NCBI GenBank assembly: GCA_905221605.1
Contig: CAJNDS010002102.1
Span: 595,647 to 659,646, forward strand
Length of the DNA stretch: 64,000 nucleotides
From: Symbiodinium natans
Lineage: Eukaryota > Sar > Dinophyceae > Suessiales > Symbiodiniaceae
Direction of reading: 5' to 3'
In this document: piece after piece, positions 29,980 through 39,359 of the stretch
How the letters are laid out: every line of letters begins with the position of its first letter
Position numbering within the stretch: the stretch's first letter is position 1
Program-made: the position numbers and the translations under genes
Notes under the pieces: model-generated
The model's input: the letters and a program-made list of their open reading frames with translations, nothing else
What the model was told of the DNA's origin: nothing
Database searches by the model: none

Positions 29980-30075
29980 AGAACCTCGAAGTTTGCGGCA
30001 GCTCGCAGGTTCTGCGTGGCGGAAGGAGACTTGCAGTGGGCAGTGGCCTTTGCCCCTGCTGCTTTGCTGCCTTGA
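29980..30075 (+). CDS. Exon-like coding fragment
   Basis: The + frame reads FAAARRFCVAEGDLQWAVAF, then APAALLP and TGA, between two CCCTAAA arrays (29,849-29,955; 30,076-30,215). The hydrophobic, alanine-rich character is protein-like. Product unknown. Confidence 0.42.
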   Translation, partial: RTSKFAAARRFCVAEGDLQWAVAFAPAALLP

Positions 30076-30215
30076 TACCCTAAACCCTAAACCCTAAACC
30101 CTAAACCCTAAACCCTAAACCCTAAACCCTAAACCCTAAACCCTAAACCCCTAACCCTAAACCCTAAACCCCAAACCCCAAACCCTAAACCCCAAACCCT
30201 AAACCCTAAACCCTG

Positions 30216-30217
<2 letters not shown>

Positions 30218-30255
<38 letters not shown>
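30218..30255. repeat. C38 homopolymer
   Basis: The longest mononucleotide run in the window, directly at the end of a CCCTAAA/CCCTGAA array. It likely grew from a CCC of the heptamer. Assembly length may be inexact. Confidence 0.9.
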
Positions 30256-30258
<3 letters not shown>

Positions 30259-30327
30259 TGGTTCAAAAGGCTGCATGAAATCGGCTCCTTCGGCTGGCAC
30301 GCGGTTGCCGAGTTTATCTTGAGGCCT

Positions 30328-30514
30328 ACTTGGAGGTTCATGGTACTTTTAACCAATTACAACTGTACCCAAGGGGGTTTACGGTTCAGGGTTTAGGGTT
30401 TAGGGACTGGACTTAGAACCCACTTATAAGTCCCTTAAGTGCCCTAAACATGGTTATAATTTGGGTCAGAAGTACAGGTAGAAGTGGTTAAGAAGTACCA
30501 TGAAACCTCCAAGT
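30328..30514. mobile_element. MITE-like element L with internal TTTAGGG
   Basis: Inverted ends of about 29 bp: ACTTGGAGGTTCATGGTACT at the left, AGTACCATGAAACCTCCAAG at the right, with AACCA continuing on each inner side. A short TTTAGGG tract (30,381-30,415) lies in the left half of the interior. Confidence 0.68.
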
Positions 30515-30537
30515 CCGGCCCAACCCCCTTTGGCTTT

Positions 30538-30690
30538 CTTCTGGCTGGCTCTTAGGGCTTGAACCTTTTGGCTTTCTATAGAAACGACAAGAAAGAGCCT
30601 AAAGGATAAACTTTGCTGGCTCTTCGGACTTAAACCTCTGAGTTTATTGCAGAAGCTACAATAAGGAGCCTGAAAGTTAAACTTTTAGGA
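30538..30690. repeat. Two diverged tandem copies of a roughly 70-bp unit
   Basis: GCTGGCTCTT...AGAGCCTAAAGGATAAACTT is followed by GCTGGCTCTT...GGAGCCTGAAAGTTAAACTT. Divergence is about one base in four. Confidence 0.7.
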
Positions 30691-30935
30691 GGTAAACCCT
30701 AAACCCTAAACCCTAAACCCTAAACCCCAAACCCCAAACCCTCAGCCCTAAACCCTAAAGGAGGGGTTCAGAAGTCAGCCAAGTTTAATCCTCGGGAGTC
30801 AACTCCGAGCACCTCGAGGCTAATCGCGACTCTAACCTTCACAGGTTCTGCTCCATATCACAGCAAGCCCTAAACCCTAAACCCTGAACCCTGAACCCTA
30901 AACCCTAAACCCCAAACCCTAAACCCTAAACCCCC

Positions 30936-31010
30936 AAACAGCTCAAGGCTTGTGTGGCGCTCCTGGGTTTCTTTTGCTGGCTCTGTCGGCGCACCTCGGC
31001 AGCTTGGGGG
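30936..31010 (+). CDS. Exon-like coding fragment, hydrophobic
   Basis: The + frame reads KQLKACVALLGFFCWLCRRT, then SAAWG. The core CVALLGFFCWLC looks like a membrane segment. Flanked by CCCTAAA and TTTAGGG. Confidence 0.4.
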
Positions 31011-31022
31011 AGAGGGGGGTGG

Positions 31023-31197
31023 GGGGTTTAGGGTTTAGGGTTTAGGGTTTAGGGTTTAGGGTTTAGGGTTTAGGGTTTAGGGGTTTGGGTTTAGGGGTTT
31101 AGGGGTTTAGGGGTGTAGGGGTTTAGGGGTTTAGGGGTTTAGGGGTTTAGGGGGTTTAGGGGGTTTAGGGGTTTAGGGGTTTAGGGATTTAGGGTTT
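31023..31197. repeat. TTTAGGG array passing into TTTAGGGG octamers
   Basis: Eight heptamers change to about 13 octamers, two of them TTTAGGGGG. It is the opposite-strand counterpart of the octamer array at 7,683-7,768. Confidence 0.96.
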
Positions 31198-31657
31198 GGC
31201 ATGGTCGTAGACTAAGTTAGGCTTCAGGAGTTCAGGTTTTGGGGGGGAGGGGGGGGGAGCCTCAGGAGGGTGATGCTGGATTAACTCTGGGTTCAGAGAT
31301 TTGTGAGTCCAGCGTTGACTTGGGCAAAGGGTTTCGGGCTTGGGGCTTGGGCTCAGGGCCTATATATAAGTCTAAGTGCAAGCCCTGGACTGTAAGAGGG
31401 TTTTTGGGGTTTAGGGTTGAGGGTTGAGGGTTTCGGGTTGAGGGTTCAGGGTTTAGGGTTAGGGGCTTAGTGAGTGTGATCGGTCTTCGCTCGAAAGATA
31501 CGAATATTAAGGTTTAGCTTGGTTGTCGCGTAGGTGACCTTGAACTGTTGAGATAATTCGTGTATATCCTTTTCAGAATCGCGTGGGTACCGTAAACGCT
31601 AAACCTTAAACCCTAAACCCTAAACCCTAAACCCTAAACCCTAAACCCTAAAACCAC

Positions 31658-31888
31658 AATGAGAGCCTTCGGATCCGAAACAGGTTAGAGTTTCGTGGCA
31701 ACTGGGTTCGCCTTTCCACGTTGAAAGCTATCGAGCAGATCATGTGGCCGCTCACACAGCACCGCGCGGCCACTCCAGCGATGGACTGCAATGGCAGGTG
31801 GGTCGGCGTCCGCTCCGACCTCCAGGCCTATCCAAAGCACTTTGGTGAGGCCGGTCGCGAGTCGGAGACGATCTTTTGCAATTCTTAA
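31658..31888 (+). CDS. Long exon-like coding fragment
   Basis: An open + frame of 76 codons, free of repeat, closes with TAA at 31,886. It reads NRLEFRGNWVRLSTLKAIEQ, then QHRAATPAMDCNGRWVGVRS, then LQAYPKHFGEAGRESETIF. Aromatic and charged residues are well spread and the frame starts at the edge of a CCCTAAA array. It could be a terminal exon. Family not recognised; confidence in coding is moderate. Confidence 0.45.
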   Translation, partial: NESLRIRNRLEFRGNWVRLSTLKAIEQIMWPLTQHRAATPAMDCNGRWVGVRSDLQAYPKHFGEAGRESETIFCNS

Positions 31889-32054
31889 AGCCCTAAAACC
31901 CTAAGACCCTGAACCCTAAATCCTAAACCCTTAACCCTAAACCCTAAACCTTGTCGCCAACTTGTTCAGGACCTTCCGCCCGGAATATTCATCCCGCCAA
32001 CCCTTAAACACCCTTAAGCCGCTAAGCCCTAAACCACTGGACGCGCGAGCCTTA

Positions 32055-32465
32055 AACCCTAAATCCTAAACCCTAAACCCTAAACCCGAAACCCTAAACC
32101 CTAAGCCCTAAACGCTAAACCCTAAACCCTAAGCCGCCCCCGCACAACAAACGACACCACTAGACACCCTCTTTCGCATCCCAACAACACTCTAAGCCCT
32201 AAAACCCTAAACCCGAAATCCCTAAATCCGAGGCCTCCAGACAAGCCCCTAAGCAACATCGCAGTAACCGTGAGCCATACAACCTAGCGTCTCAGAACCC
32301 TTGAACCCCGAAGCCCGAAGACCCAAACCCCTAGACCCTAGACCCTAGCCCTCAGACATCCCTAGACCCTAGACCCCAGACCCTAGGGTCTAGACCCTAG
32401 ACCCTAGAACCTAGACCCTAGATCCTAGACCCTAGACCCTAAACCCTACACCCCAAACCCTAAAC
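32055..32465. repeat. CCCTAAA then CCCTAGA arrays
   Basis: A short CCCTAAA array (32,055-32,135) and a CCCTAGA block (32,325-32,445) containing the palindrome ACCCTAGGGTCTAGACCCTA near 32,390. Between them are degenerate words. Confidence 0.88.
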
Positions 32466-32639
32466 CCCAAACCCCAAAACCGAACCCTCCACCCGAAGGC
32501 CCGAACCCCCCGAAACCCCTAAACTCCTCAACGAGGCCGGCAGTGGCGAAAGGAAGCCTCGGCAGTCCGCTACCGCCAGGCAACACTTTCGCAGGGTGGT
32601 GAGGGGGGGGGGGGTGGGGCTTTGCGGCTTAAGGGGTTT

Positions 32640-33095
32640 GATCCCCAGACCCTAAACCCTAAACCCCAAGCCCTAAACCCTAAACCCCAAACCCCAAACA
32701 CCAAACCCCAAACCTTAAGCCCAAAACCCAAAACCCAAACCCTAAACCCCAATCCCTAAACCCTAAACCCTAAACCCTAAACCCTAAACCCCAAACCCTA
32801 AACCCTAAACCCTAAACCCTAAACCCTAAACCCTAAACCCTAAACCCTAAACCCCAGCAACCCTAAACCCCAGCAACCCTAAACCCTAGCAACCCTAAAC
32901 CCTAGCAACCCTAAACCCTAGCAACCCTAAACCCTAAACTCTAAACCCAAAACCCAAACCCAAAACCCTAAACCCTAAACCCTAAGCCCTAAACCCTAAA
33001 CCCTAAACCCCAAACCCTAAACCCTAAACCCCAGCAACCCTAAACCCTAGCAACCCTACACCCTAGCAACCCTAAACTCTAAACCCTAAACCGTG
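32640..33095. repeat. CCCTAAA array with CCCTAGCAA/CCCCAGCAA units
   Basis: CCCTAAA and CCCCAAA (32,640-32,850), then five CCCTAAACCCTAGCAA 16-mers (32,852-32,930), CCCTAAA again, and three more CCCTAGCAA units (33,030-33,070). The same composite unit in two places shows copying within the array. Confidence 0.95.
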
Positions 33096-33133
33096 ATTCC
33101 TTGAGCCCCACACACACCCGAAGCCCCGAACCC

Positions 33134-33202
33134 TCCCCGCTTTCCGAGGATGCCGAGGCCCAGCAAAGTGCCATTGAGCTGCTGGATGCGCACCGCGGCT
33201 GA
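33134..33202 (+). CDS. Exon-like coding fragment, acidic helix
   Basis: The + frame reads SPLSEDAEAQQSAIELLDAH then RG and TGA. Helical and acidic. Product unknown. Confidence 0.4.
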   Translation, partial: SPLSEDAEAQQSAIELLDAHRG

Positions 33203-33235
33203 CAAGGGGATTCGTGAGGGTTTGGAGTTTCGAGT

Positions 33236-33420
33236 TTAGGGTTTAGGGTTTGGGGTTTAGGGTCTAAACCCTAAACCCTAAACCCTAGACCCTAAACCCT
33301 AAACCCTAAACCCTAAACCCTAAACCCTAAACCTTAAACCTTAAGCCCTAAACATTAAACCTTAAACCCTAAACCCTAGACCCTAAACCCTAAACCCTAA
33401 ACCCTAAACCCCAAAAGCCC
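33236..33420. repeat. Head-to-head TTTAGGG/CCCTAAA junction
   Basis: TTTAGGGTCTAAACCCTAAA at about 33,257-33,276 joins a short TTTAGGG tract to a long CCCTAAA array, a third fusion-type junction. Confidence 0.9.
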
Positions 33421-33506
33421 TTTTGGGTTCGGGGGTTCGGGGGTTCGGGGGTTCGGGGGTTCGGGGGTTCGGGGGTTCGGGGGTTCGGGGGTTCGGGGGT
33501 TCGGGG
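33421..33506. repeat. GGGGGTTC octamer array
   Basis: Ten perfect GGGTTCGG octamers, distinct from the heptamer in both length and composition. Confidence 0.96.
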
Positions 33507-33671
33507 ATGTGAGGCTTTACAGGTTCGATGTGCCTCGGGGGTGAGGGCTCTGGGTGTTCGGGCCGAGGGTTTAAGGGTTTAGGGTTTAGGGTTTAGGGTT
33601 TAGGGTTTAGGGTTTAGGGTTTAGGGTTTAGGGTTTAGTTTCTAGGGCTACGGGTTTCAGGGTTTTGGGGG

Positions 33672-33818
33672 TTCAGCCTTCCTCCTGGATCTGCAAGGCT
33701 CCTGGAAGCCCCGCAATCCGGAAAGTCATTGCCACCACTTTTTTGGAATCTGCCACCTTTTCTTTCTCCGAATCCTGGAAGAAGCCATCTTTCCCTGGAC
33801 GAAGAATCTGGCTTGTAG
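33672..33818 (+). CDS. Long exon-like coding fragment, open on both strands
   Basis: The + frame reads SARLLEAPQSGKSLPPLFWN, then LSPNPGRSHLSLDEESGL and TAG. The - strand is also open over 33,673-33,861 and reads GWDADYPTSQILRPGKDGFF, then DSEKEKVADSKKVVAMTFRI. Either could be real. The - strand's CEG-coding bases (CCTTCACAG...CCATATCACAGCA, 33,836-33,865) recur at 30,836-30,866, so a piece of this island has been copied. Confidence 0.38.
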   Translation, partial: FSLPPGSARLLEAPQSGKSLPPLFWNLPPFLSPNPGRSHLSLDEESGL

Positions 33819-33989
33819 GGTAGTCTGCATCCCAACCTTCACAGCTTCTGCGCCATATCACAGCACACCCTAAACCCTAAACACCAAGCCCCAAGCCCCA
33901 ACCCCAAACCCTAGCCCCACGAATCCCTACTTGAAACTTTCGACTTAGTAAGACCCCTAAAGCCCCTAAAGCCCTTAATTTGTAAACTC

Positions 33990-34140
33990 CGAACCCTAAA
34001 CCCTAAACCCCAGACCCCAAACCCCAAACCCTAAACCCTAAACCCTACACCCTACACCCTAAACCCTAAACCCTAAACCCTAAACCCTAAACCCTAAACC
34101 CTAAACCCTAAACCCTAAACCCTAAACCCTAAACCCTAAC
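33990..34140. repeat. CCCTAAA array
   Basis: About 18 units with CCCTACA pair at 34,045. Confidence 0.96.
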
Positions 34141-34141
34141 C

Positions 34142-34210
34142 AGCGAGCCCAGGCTCCTGGACTCTCCACCGTCGGAGATCTCCAAGTGCAAGCCCTGGGT
34201 TAGTCTTGGC
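34142..34210 (+). CDS. Exon-like coding fragment
   Basis: The + frame reads SEPRLLDSPPSEISKCKPWV. The 15 bases AAGTGCAAGCCCTGG also occur at 31,375-31,389, again in the SKCKPW frame, so the two islands share a duplicated piece. Confidence 0.38.
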
Positions 34211-34314
34211 GGGTTTAGGGTTTAGGGTTTAGGGTTTAGGGTTGAGGGGGTTTGGGGTTTAGGGTTTAGGGTCTAGGCTTTGGGGTTCAGGGGGTTTAGG
34301 TTGAGGGTTTCGAT

Positions 34315-34759
34315 GCGTTCGCTCATTAATTAGTTCGCTCCTTATAAATTCACTACTTCACTTCTCTTCACAGTTAAAGTCGTGTCTACAGGATTTCAAG
34401 TACAAGCGAAGCGAGACCAGGATTTCAATGAAAGATTGCAGCGTCATGAAGTCTTACTAGAAGTACTACGAAGAGAGTTCTATTTGCATGGCATTACAAG
34501 GGCGTCTTTTCCCACGTGAATCCAATGCAAAGAAAATGAACAAGCGAGTTTATGAAGTGAATTGCATGAACAAATAAACGAAGTGTGTCAATGAACGAAA
34601 CGTGGGGCGTGCGTGTGAAAAGAACTTATAATTCGCACGCCAGAAGAAGAGAACATGAACGAAGAGAATGTGTTTCGTTCTTGTGTTCACTGCGTTCATT
34701 CATTCGCAGGCTCATTCATTCTCTTTTTCAAACATTCACTACACTACACTTTGTTTTAC

Positions 34760-34807
<48 letters not shown>

Positions 34808-34950
34808 AAGTGAATGAAATGCAATGAAATACACGCGTGAATAATAATACAAATAAAGGGGTGAATGAGTGAACAAGACCCGATCTTCCGAAGAACCCGG
34901 GAAAAAAAGTACACCAATGAAGGCTAGAGCCAATGACAACCACGGTGACA
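34315..34950. other. AT-richer island with GAATGAA/TTCATTC words and an ATT run
   Basis: A 640-bp segment free of heptamers. Many TTCATTC, GTGAATG and AACGAA words recur in both orientations around (ATT)16 at 34,760-34,806, giving partial self-complementarity. No credible frame. It may be a separate AT-rich repeat or element. Confidence 0.55.
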
Positions 34951-35144
34951 CTCTCAGTTAAGCCATGGACCTCTTCGAAGGGAATTCAGGTTTAGGGCTT
35001 CACACTTGAGTGGGTTGGGAGGGGGGGAGGCTTTAAGGATTGCCAGGTTCTGGCCTTACATGGCGGTGAAAGTATACGTACGCGCCCAACAAGCTTAGAG
35101 CTTATATCTCAGTCATGCCAGCACCACCCTCCATCAGCACCCAA

Positions 35145-35328
35145 TACCCCAATACCCCCAATACCCCCCAATACCCCCAATACCCCCAATACCCCCAATA
35201 CCCCCAATACCCCCAATACCCCCCAATACCCCTAATACCCCCAATACCCCCAATACCCCCAATACCCCCAATACCCCCAATACCCCCAATACCCCCAATA
35301 CCCCCAATACCCCCAATACCCCAAACCC
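35145..35328. repeat. AATACCCCC nonamer array
   Basis: About 20 copies with AATACCCC and AATACCCCT variants. Six open frames across it (PQY and IPP repeats on the + strand) are by-products. Confidence 0.96.
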
Positions 35329-35420
35329 CAAACCCAAAACCCTAAACACTAACCCTAAGCCTAAACCCCAAACCCTAAACCCTAAACCCTAAAGCCGACC
35401 CGACGACGGAGCTCTCTTAG

Positions 35421-35474
35421 CTTCGGCCCAGGTATGCGCAGCAAGTGGTGCAGATACTGAAGGAGCCGGAGTAG
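35421..35474 (+). CDS. Exon-like coding fragment
   Basis: After CTCTCTTAG the + frame reads LRPRYAQQVVQILKEPE then TAG. Helical. An alternative acceptor GGCCCAG sits inside. Product unknown. Confidence 0.36.
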   Translation, partial: LRPRYAQQVVQILKEPE

Positions 35475-35479
35475 GATTT

Positions 35480-35555
35480 AGGGTTTAGGGTTTAGGGTTT
35501 AGGGTTTAGGGTTCAGGGTGTAGGGTTTAGGGTTTAGGGTTTAGGGTTTAGGAGC
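35480..35555. repeat. TTTAGGG array
   Basis: Ten units with one TTCAGGG and one TGTAGGG. Confidence 0.95.
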
Positions 35556-35877
35556 CGAAGCTTCGGGCCTAGGGTGGTCGGCCCCAAAAGTGGTCTACTG
35601 TAGGGCTGAGGGTTCAAGGTTTAGGGTTGGGGTTTAGGGTTTTTGTAGGGTTAAAGGTTTAGGGTTTAGGGCTTTGGGGTTTAGGGTTCCTTCGTTCTGT
35701 TTTTCTTCCGTTCACTGTCTGTATTTAGTTCCGTCCTACTTGCGCAAGCCTGGCTGAACAGGTCGCATGCTCCCATGATCTGCGCTTGCAGAGGCTTCAG
35801 GGGTTAGGGTGTAGGGTTTAGGGTTTAGGGTGTAGGGTGTAGGAGAGGCAGCTCCGTTGATGTGGTCTTGGGTTCTA

Positions 35878-35995
35878 CTAGGACCCAGAGCAGGCCCTTA
35901 TACTCGCTTTTTTAGGGTTCGGTTCCCTCACAAGTGCCCCGCCCTAAACCAAAAGGGCACCCTTTTGGTCTCTCCTAGGTTACTCTTGGGTCGAG
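35878..35995. mobile_element. Family C element, copy 3
   Basis: CTAGGACCCAGAG at the left and CTCTTGGGTCGAG at the right are inverted. The interior TTAGGGTTCGGTTCCCT and AAAAGGGCACCCTTTT match the other copies. Confidence 0.65.
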
Positions 35996-36367
35996 AATAC
36001 GTCCTGCAGAAGTTGGGGGCATTTTATAGCGTATATGGGAGAAGTAGGTTTATGTTCACGTTTACATGGTAGAGTGTATCTAGGATTCCCATACTTTCGT
36101 GTGGAGGGCGTATATAGGGTGTCCTTTTGGGGATACGAGCAATGCAAGAAGACTTGCTTCTCTCCCAGATGACCTTCCAGTCTTGTATAGCTGGGGCTGC
36201 AACCCTAAACCCTAAACCCTAAACCCTAGATCCTAAACCCTAAACGCTAAACCCTAAACCCTGCAGGGGCGCGCAGACTCTACAGCCCTACAGGCCCGAA
36301 GGCTAAAACAGCGCTTCAAACCCGAAACCTTATTTCCCTAAGGCGTAAACCTGAAGCCCTCAGCCCC

Positions 36368-36575
36368 TAAACCCTAAACCCTAAACCCTAAACCCTAAAC
36401 CCTAAACCCTAAACCCTAAACCCTGAAGCCTGAAGCCTGAAGCCTGAAGCCTAGAACCCTAAGCCCGAAGTCCTACACCCCAAGCCCTGAAACCCTCATC
36501 CCTAAGCCCTAAACCCCAAGCCCTAAACCCTAAACCCTAAACCCTAAACCCCAAACCCCAAACCCCGAACCCAGG
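36368..36575. repeat. CCCTAAA and CCTGAAG arrays
   Basis: CCCTAAA units run into four CCTGAAG units at 36,422-36,450, then degenerate CCCTAAA/CCCCAAG to 36,575. Confidence 0.93.
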
Positions 36576-36747
36576 CCCGAAGCCAAAAGCCCGGAACCTT
36601 CAATGGATCTGGGGTGTTCAGACCGTGGGGTTTGGGGTTTCTGGGATTTTGGGCCCTTTTGGGGTTGTAGGGTTCAGGTTTAGGGTTTAGGGTTTAGGAC
36701 TTAGGGTTTAGGGTTTAGGATTTAGGATTTAGGGTTTAGGGTTTAGG

Positions 36748-36872
36748 GCCGAAGCAAACTGGGACTCGTCCTCGTCTCCCCAGGACTTTCCAGACAAGGC
36801 GGCCGTGCAGCACCGTGGCTGGCTTGCGGTGGAGGCGGGTCTTGGGGCCAGGGGATGTTTTTTCAGCCCTTG
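36748..36872 (+). CDS. Exon-like coding fragment
   Basis: A TTTAGGG array precedes. The + frame reads AEANWDSSSSPQDFPDKAAV, then QHRGWLAVEAGLGARG, without repeat content. It is one of the best protein-like islands. No family recognised. Confidence 0.43.
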
Positions 36873-36966
36873 CTTAGGATTTAGGGTTTAGGGTTTAGGG
36901 TTTAGGGTTTAGGGTTCAGGGTTTAGGGTTGTGGGGTTGTGGGGTTCTTAGGGGGCCGGGGTTCAT

Positions 36967-36980
36967 GGGGGGGGGGGGGG
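36967..36980. repeat. G14 homopolymer
   Basis: G run at the end of a TTTAGGG-derived stretch. Confidence 0.95.
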
Positions 36981-37097
36981 TATGTGACCCATTATGACTA
37001 AGCTTCCCTAACATTTCCGAAATACCTGCCCTCCATGAACCCTGAACCCTAAACCCTAAACCCTAAACCCTAAACCCTAAACCCTAAACCCTAAACC

Positions 37098-37227
37098 CTG
37101 CGCATCCCCAACGCTAGCAACCTAAAGAGTTGCACCCTTGGAGGCAGTGTGCCGGGCTGACAAGGGCCACGCGGCCAAGATTCAGGCCCCCGGAGCCAGT
37201 CGCAAGAATCTACTTGGAGGTCGAGGG
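37098..37227 (+). CDS. Two overlapping exon-like frames
   Basis: 37,098-37,160 reads LRIPNASNLKSCTLGGSVPG then TGA. 37,156-37,227 in another frame reads ADKGHAAKIQAPGASRKNLL. A one-base shift or two adjacent exon pieces would explain this. Confidence 0.34.
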
Positions 37228-37229
37228 TC

Positions 37230-37312
37230 CGGGGTTTAGGGTTTAGGGTTCGGGGTTTAGGGTTTAGGGTTCGGGGTTTAGGGTTTAGGGTTCGGGGTTT
37301 AGGGTTTAGGGG
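37230..37312. repeat. 21-bp higher-order unit TTCGGGG(TTTAGGG)2, four copies
   Basis: The unit TTCGGGGTTTAGGGTTTAGG is repeated at a strict 21-bp period, a higher-order array built on the heptamer. Confidence 0.94.
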
Positions 37313-37355
37313 TTATTAGAGGTTTGTTGTTGGGGATTCATGGGCACTCAGAACT

Positions 37356-37411
37356 GGGGTTATAAGTAGGGTATCTATCGGTATAGCTTTCGATAACCCT
37401 ACTTATAACCC
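37356..37411. repeat. Short inverted-repeat element
   Basis: GGGTTATAAGTAGGGT and ATAACCCTACTTATAACC are inverted around a 20-nt loop with one gap. It is followed by another direct CCCTACTT. Confidence 0.6.
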
Positions 37412-37560
37412 TACTTCTGTTGCAAGTACACATGAACCTTCCAGTCGGGTTCGGGGTTTAGAGCTCAGGGCTTAGGGCTTAGGGTTTAGAGTTCAGGGTT
37501 TACGATTTAGGGTTTAGGGTGTATTAGGGTTTGTTGGTAATTCTCCTACTTTCTCGGCAG

Positions 37561-37590
37561 CTTCTTTTCCTCATCCAGATTTCCCCTGAG
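37561..37590 (+). CDS. Micro-exon-like fragment with consensus splice sites
   Basis: A pyrimidine-rich tract ending TTTCTCGGCAG precedes a 30-nt piece ending CTGAG before GTGAGA. It reads in one frame as FFSSSRFPL. The sites are excellent but the exon is very short, so it could be one end of a longer one. Confidence 0.33.
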
Positions 37591-37635
37591 GTGAGACGTG
37601 GGTCCACTTGGTGTCGATTTGCAGCCGGGTTCAAT

Positions 37636-37750
37636 CTCTAGGACCCGGAGTTCGCCCTTGTTGCCTTTTTTTAGGGTTTGGGTTCCCGTAAAAGCCCCTA
37701 TAAACCAAAAAGAGCACCCTCTTTATTCCTAGGTTCCTCCTGGGTCTAGA
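37636..37750. mobile_element. Family C element, copy 4
   Basis: CTCTAGGACCCGGAG at the left and CTCCTGGGTCTAGA at the right are inverted. The interior GGTTCCCGTAAAAGCCCC and AGAGCACCCTCT match. With the other three copies this defines the family. Confidence 0.68.
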
Positions 37751-38039
37751 TCTCATCACCACACAGAGAGGCAACATCAGAGTAGACCTTGGAATGGGTT
37801 TCTCGGTGTGGGGTTGGGGGTTTTAGGGTTTAGGGTAGCGTTCCAAGGGTGTCTGACTTGTGAGGGCGAGCGGCAGACCACCGATTTTTGAGGTGGACCG
37901 AAGCTGTTGGGGACCCTGGTGGCACACTTGGTAGAAGGATGCCACTGGACGCTGCTGGTCGCCTGCAACGCTAAACCGTAAACCCTAAGCCCCACACCCT
38001 TCTCCCCAGCCGCCAGGGACACCCTAAACCCTAAACCCC

Positions 38040-38123
38040 CTGACGCGGCTCATGGACATTCGACCCACGAACCCCGCCTACACCACCGCCGAGAGCAAGA
38101 CCTTTACCACCGAAGGTTTTCAG
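38040..38123 (+). CDS. Exon-like coding fragment, donor at GTTTAGG
   Basis: The + frame reads LTRLMDIRPTNPAYTTAESK, then TFTTEGFQ, ending exactly at CAG before GTTTAGGG. There is no repeat content. Family not recognised. Confidence 0.43.
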
Positions 38124-38195
38124 GTTTAGGGCACCCTAAACCCTAAACCCTAAACCCTAAACCCTAAACCCTAAACCCTAAACCCAAAACCCAAA

Positions 38196-38275
38196 ATTTA
38201 AGAGCCTCCGGCTCAAGCCGCCGACCCCGCTGGAGCATAGTTGAAAGGTTTAAACGCGCTCGTCAGCTCAAGGAT
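38196..38275. repeat. 77-bp dispersed duplicate, copy 1
   Basis: AAATTTAAGAGCCTCCGGCT through GCTCGTC recurs at 39,360-39,440 with about four differences. Both follow a CCCTAAA/CCCAAAA edge. Read on + it contains KSLRLKPPTPLEHS. Confidence 0.9.
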
Positions 38276-38349
38276 GCCAAAAGTTGATTTGCTTGAGCCT
38301 CTGTGAGGGAAAAGGTTAGTAGCACCACAGCAACGGGAGGGTCGGAGGG

Positions 38350-38473
38350 GTGGTGGGGGGGGGGGGAGGGGAAAAGGGGGGGGAGGGGGGGGGGTGGGGT
38401 GGGTTTTTCCCAAAGGCCCCCTATGTCCTGTGCGAAACCGCCTATGGTCCGTGAGTTTACCCCCCCCCCCCCC
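38350..38473. repeat. G-rich tract and C14 run
   Basis: G runs of 7-12 separated by single bases (38,354-38,401) are followed 60 bp later by C14 (38,460-38,473), so the segment can fold on itself. Confidence 0.85.
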
Positions 38474-38796
38474 GCGTTTTGGGGGGGTAAGGACCACGCC
38501 GCCAGGGTCAACCCTAAATCCTAAACCCTAAACCCTAAACCCTAAACCCTAAATCCTAAACCCTAAACCCTAAACCCCTAAATCCTACACCCTAATTAAA
38601 CCCTAAACCTAAACCCTTAACCGACTGTAGCCCTAAACCCCTAAACCCTTGAACCCCTCAAAGCTCCCAAGCCCTCAAGCCAGCCAGTTCCAAATCCTCA
38701 GCCCCTCGAGCTCGAAGCTCCATGTTTCATTTTTGCACCCCCCAAAGTCCAACCTAGGGTTAGGGTTTAGGGTTTGGGGTTTGGGGTATAGGGTTC

Positions 38797-38883
38797 AGAG
38801 TAGTTTCATGGTCCCTAAATATGGTCCCTTACCCTCTAAAAGGGTTCTGATGTATGGGCGATGAAACTACCCTCAGACAAAAT
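38797..38883. mobile_element. Family D element, copy 3
   Basis: GAGTAGTTTCATGGTCCCTA at the left and GATGAAACTACCCTC at the right are inverted, and AAAGGGTTCTGATGTATGGG is the family core. This copy shows the terminal inversion most clearly. Confidence 0.6.
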
Positions 38884-39355
38884 CTCTTTCAGTATCCAAA
38901 GTCCCGTTTCGAGCCCGAAAGCCAAAACCCTGCAAACGCCTTCCTTTCAAACGGACCCAAAGCCCTATACAGCCTACACGTTACCCAAAAGAAGATCCCA
39001 AAATAAGAAACTGTAGCCCATAATTATTATAACCTACTGGCTTGCAAGGTAAGCCTAATATCCCGAAAAGCCCAACGCCCTTCCCAGCTGAGTTGGCCTT
39101 TGTTCCCTCAAGCCTCAAAAAGGAAGCCACCAAAGCCCCGACCGCGTAGGCCCTATAAACCTTAAGACTTAAACTGAAGATCCTGCATGTTAACCTACCC
39201 TCTAAACCTTCAAACCCTTCCCCCTAAATCCCTAAGTACCTAATCCCTAAATCCCCAAACCCTGAATTCTAAACCCCAAACCTTCCAACCCTAAACCTTT
39301 ACACCCCCTGACCTTGAAGCGTCCATCCCCCTAAACCCTACACCCTAAACCTTAA
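38884..39355. other. Non-repeat to degenerate stretch
   Basis: Unique sequence passing into scattered CCCTAAA words after 39,200. No frame or splice site supported. Confidence 0.5.
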
Positions 39356-39359
39356 GCCC

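Noticed and set aside
10880-33276. Ancestral chromosome fusion point
   Set aside because: At least four head-to-head junctions occur within 25 kb, so no single one can be taken as a chromosome fusion.
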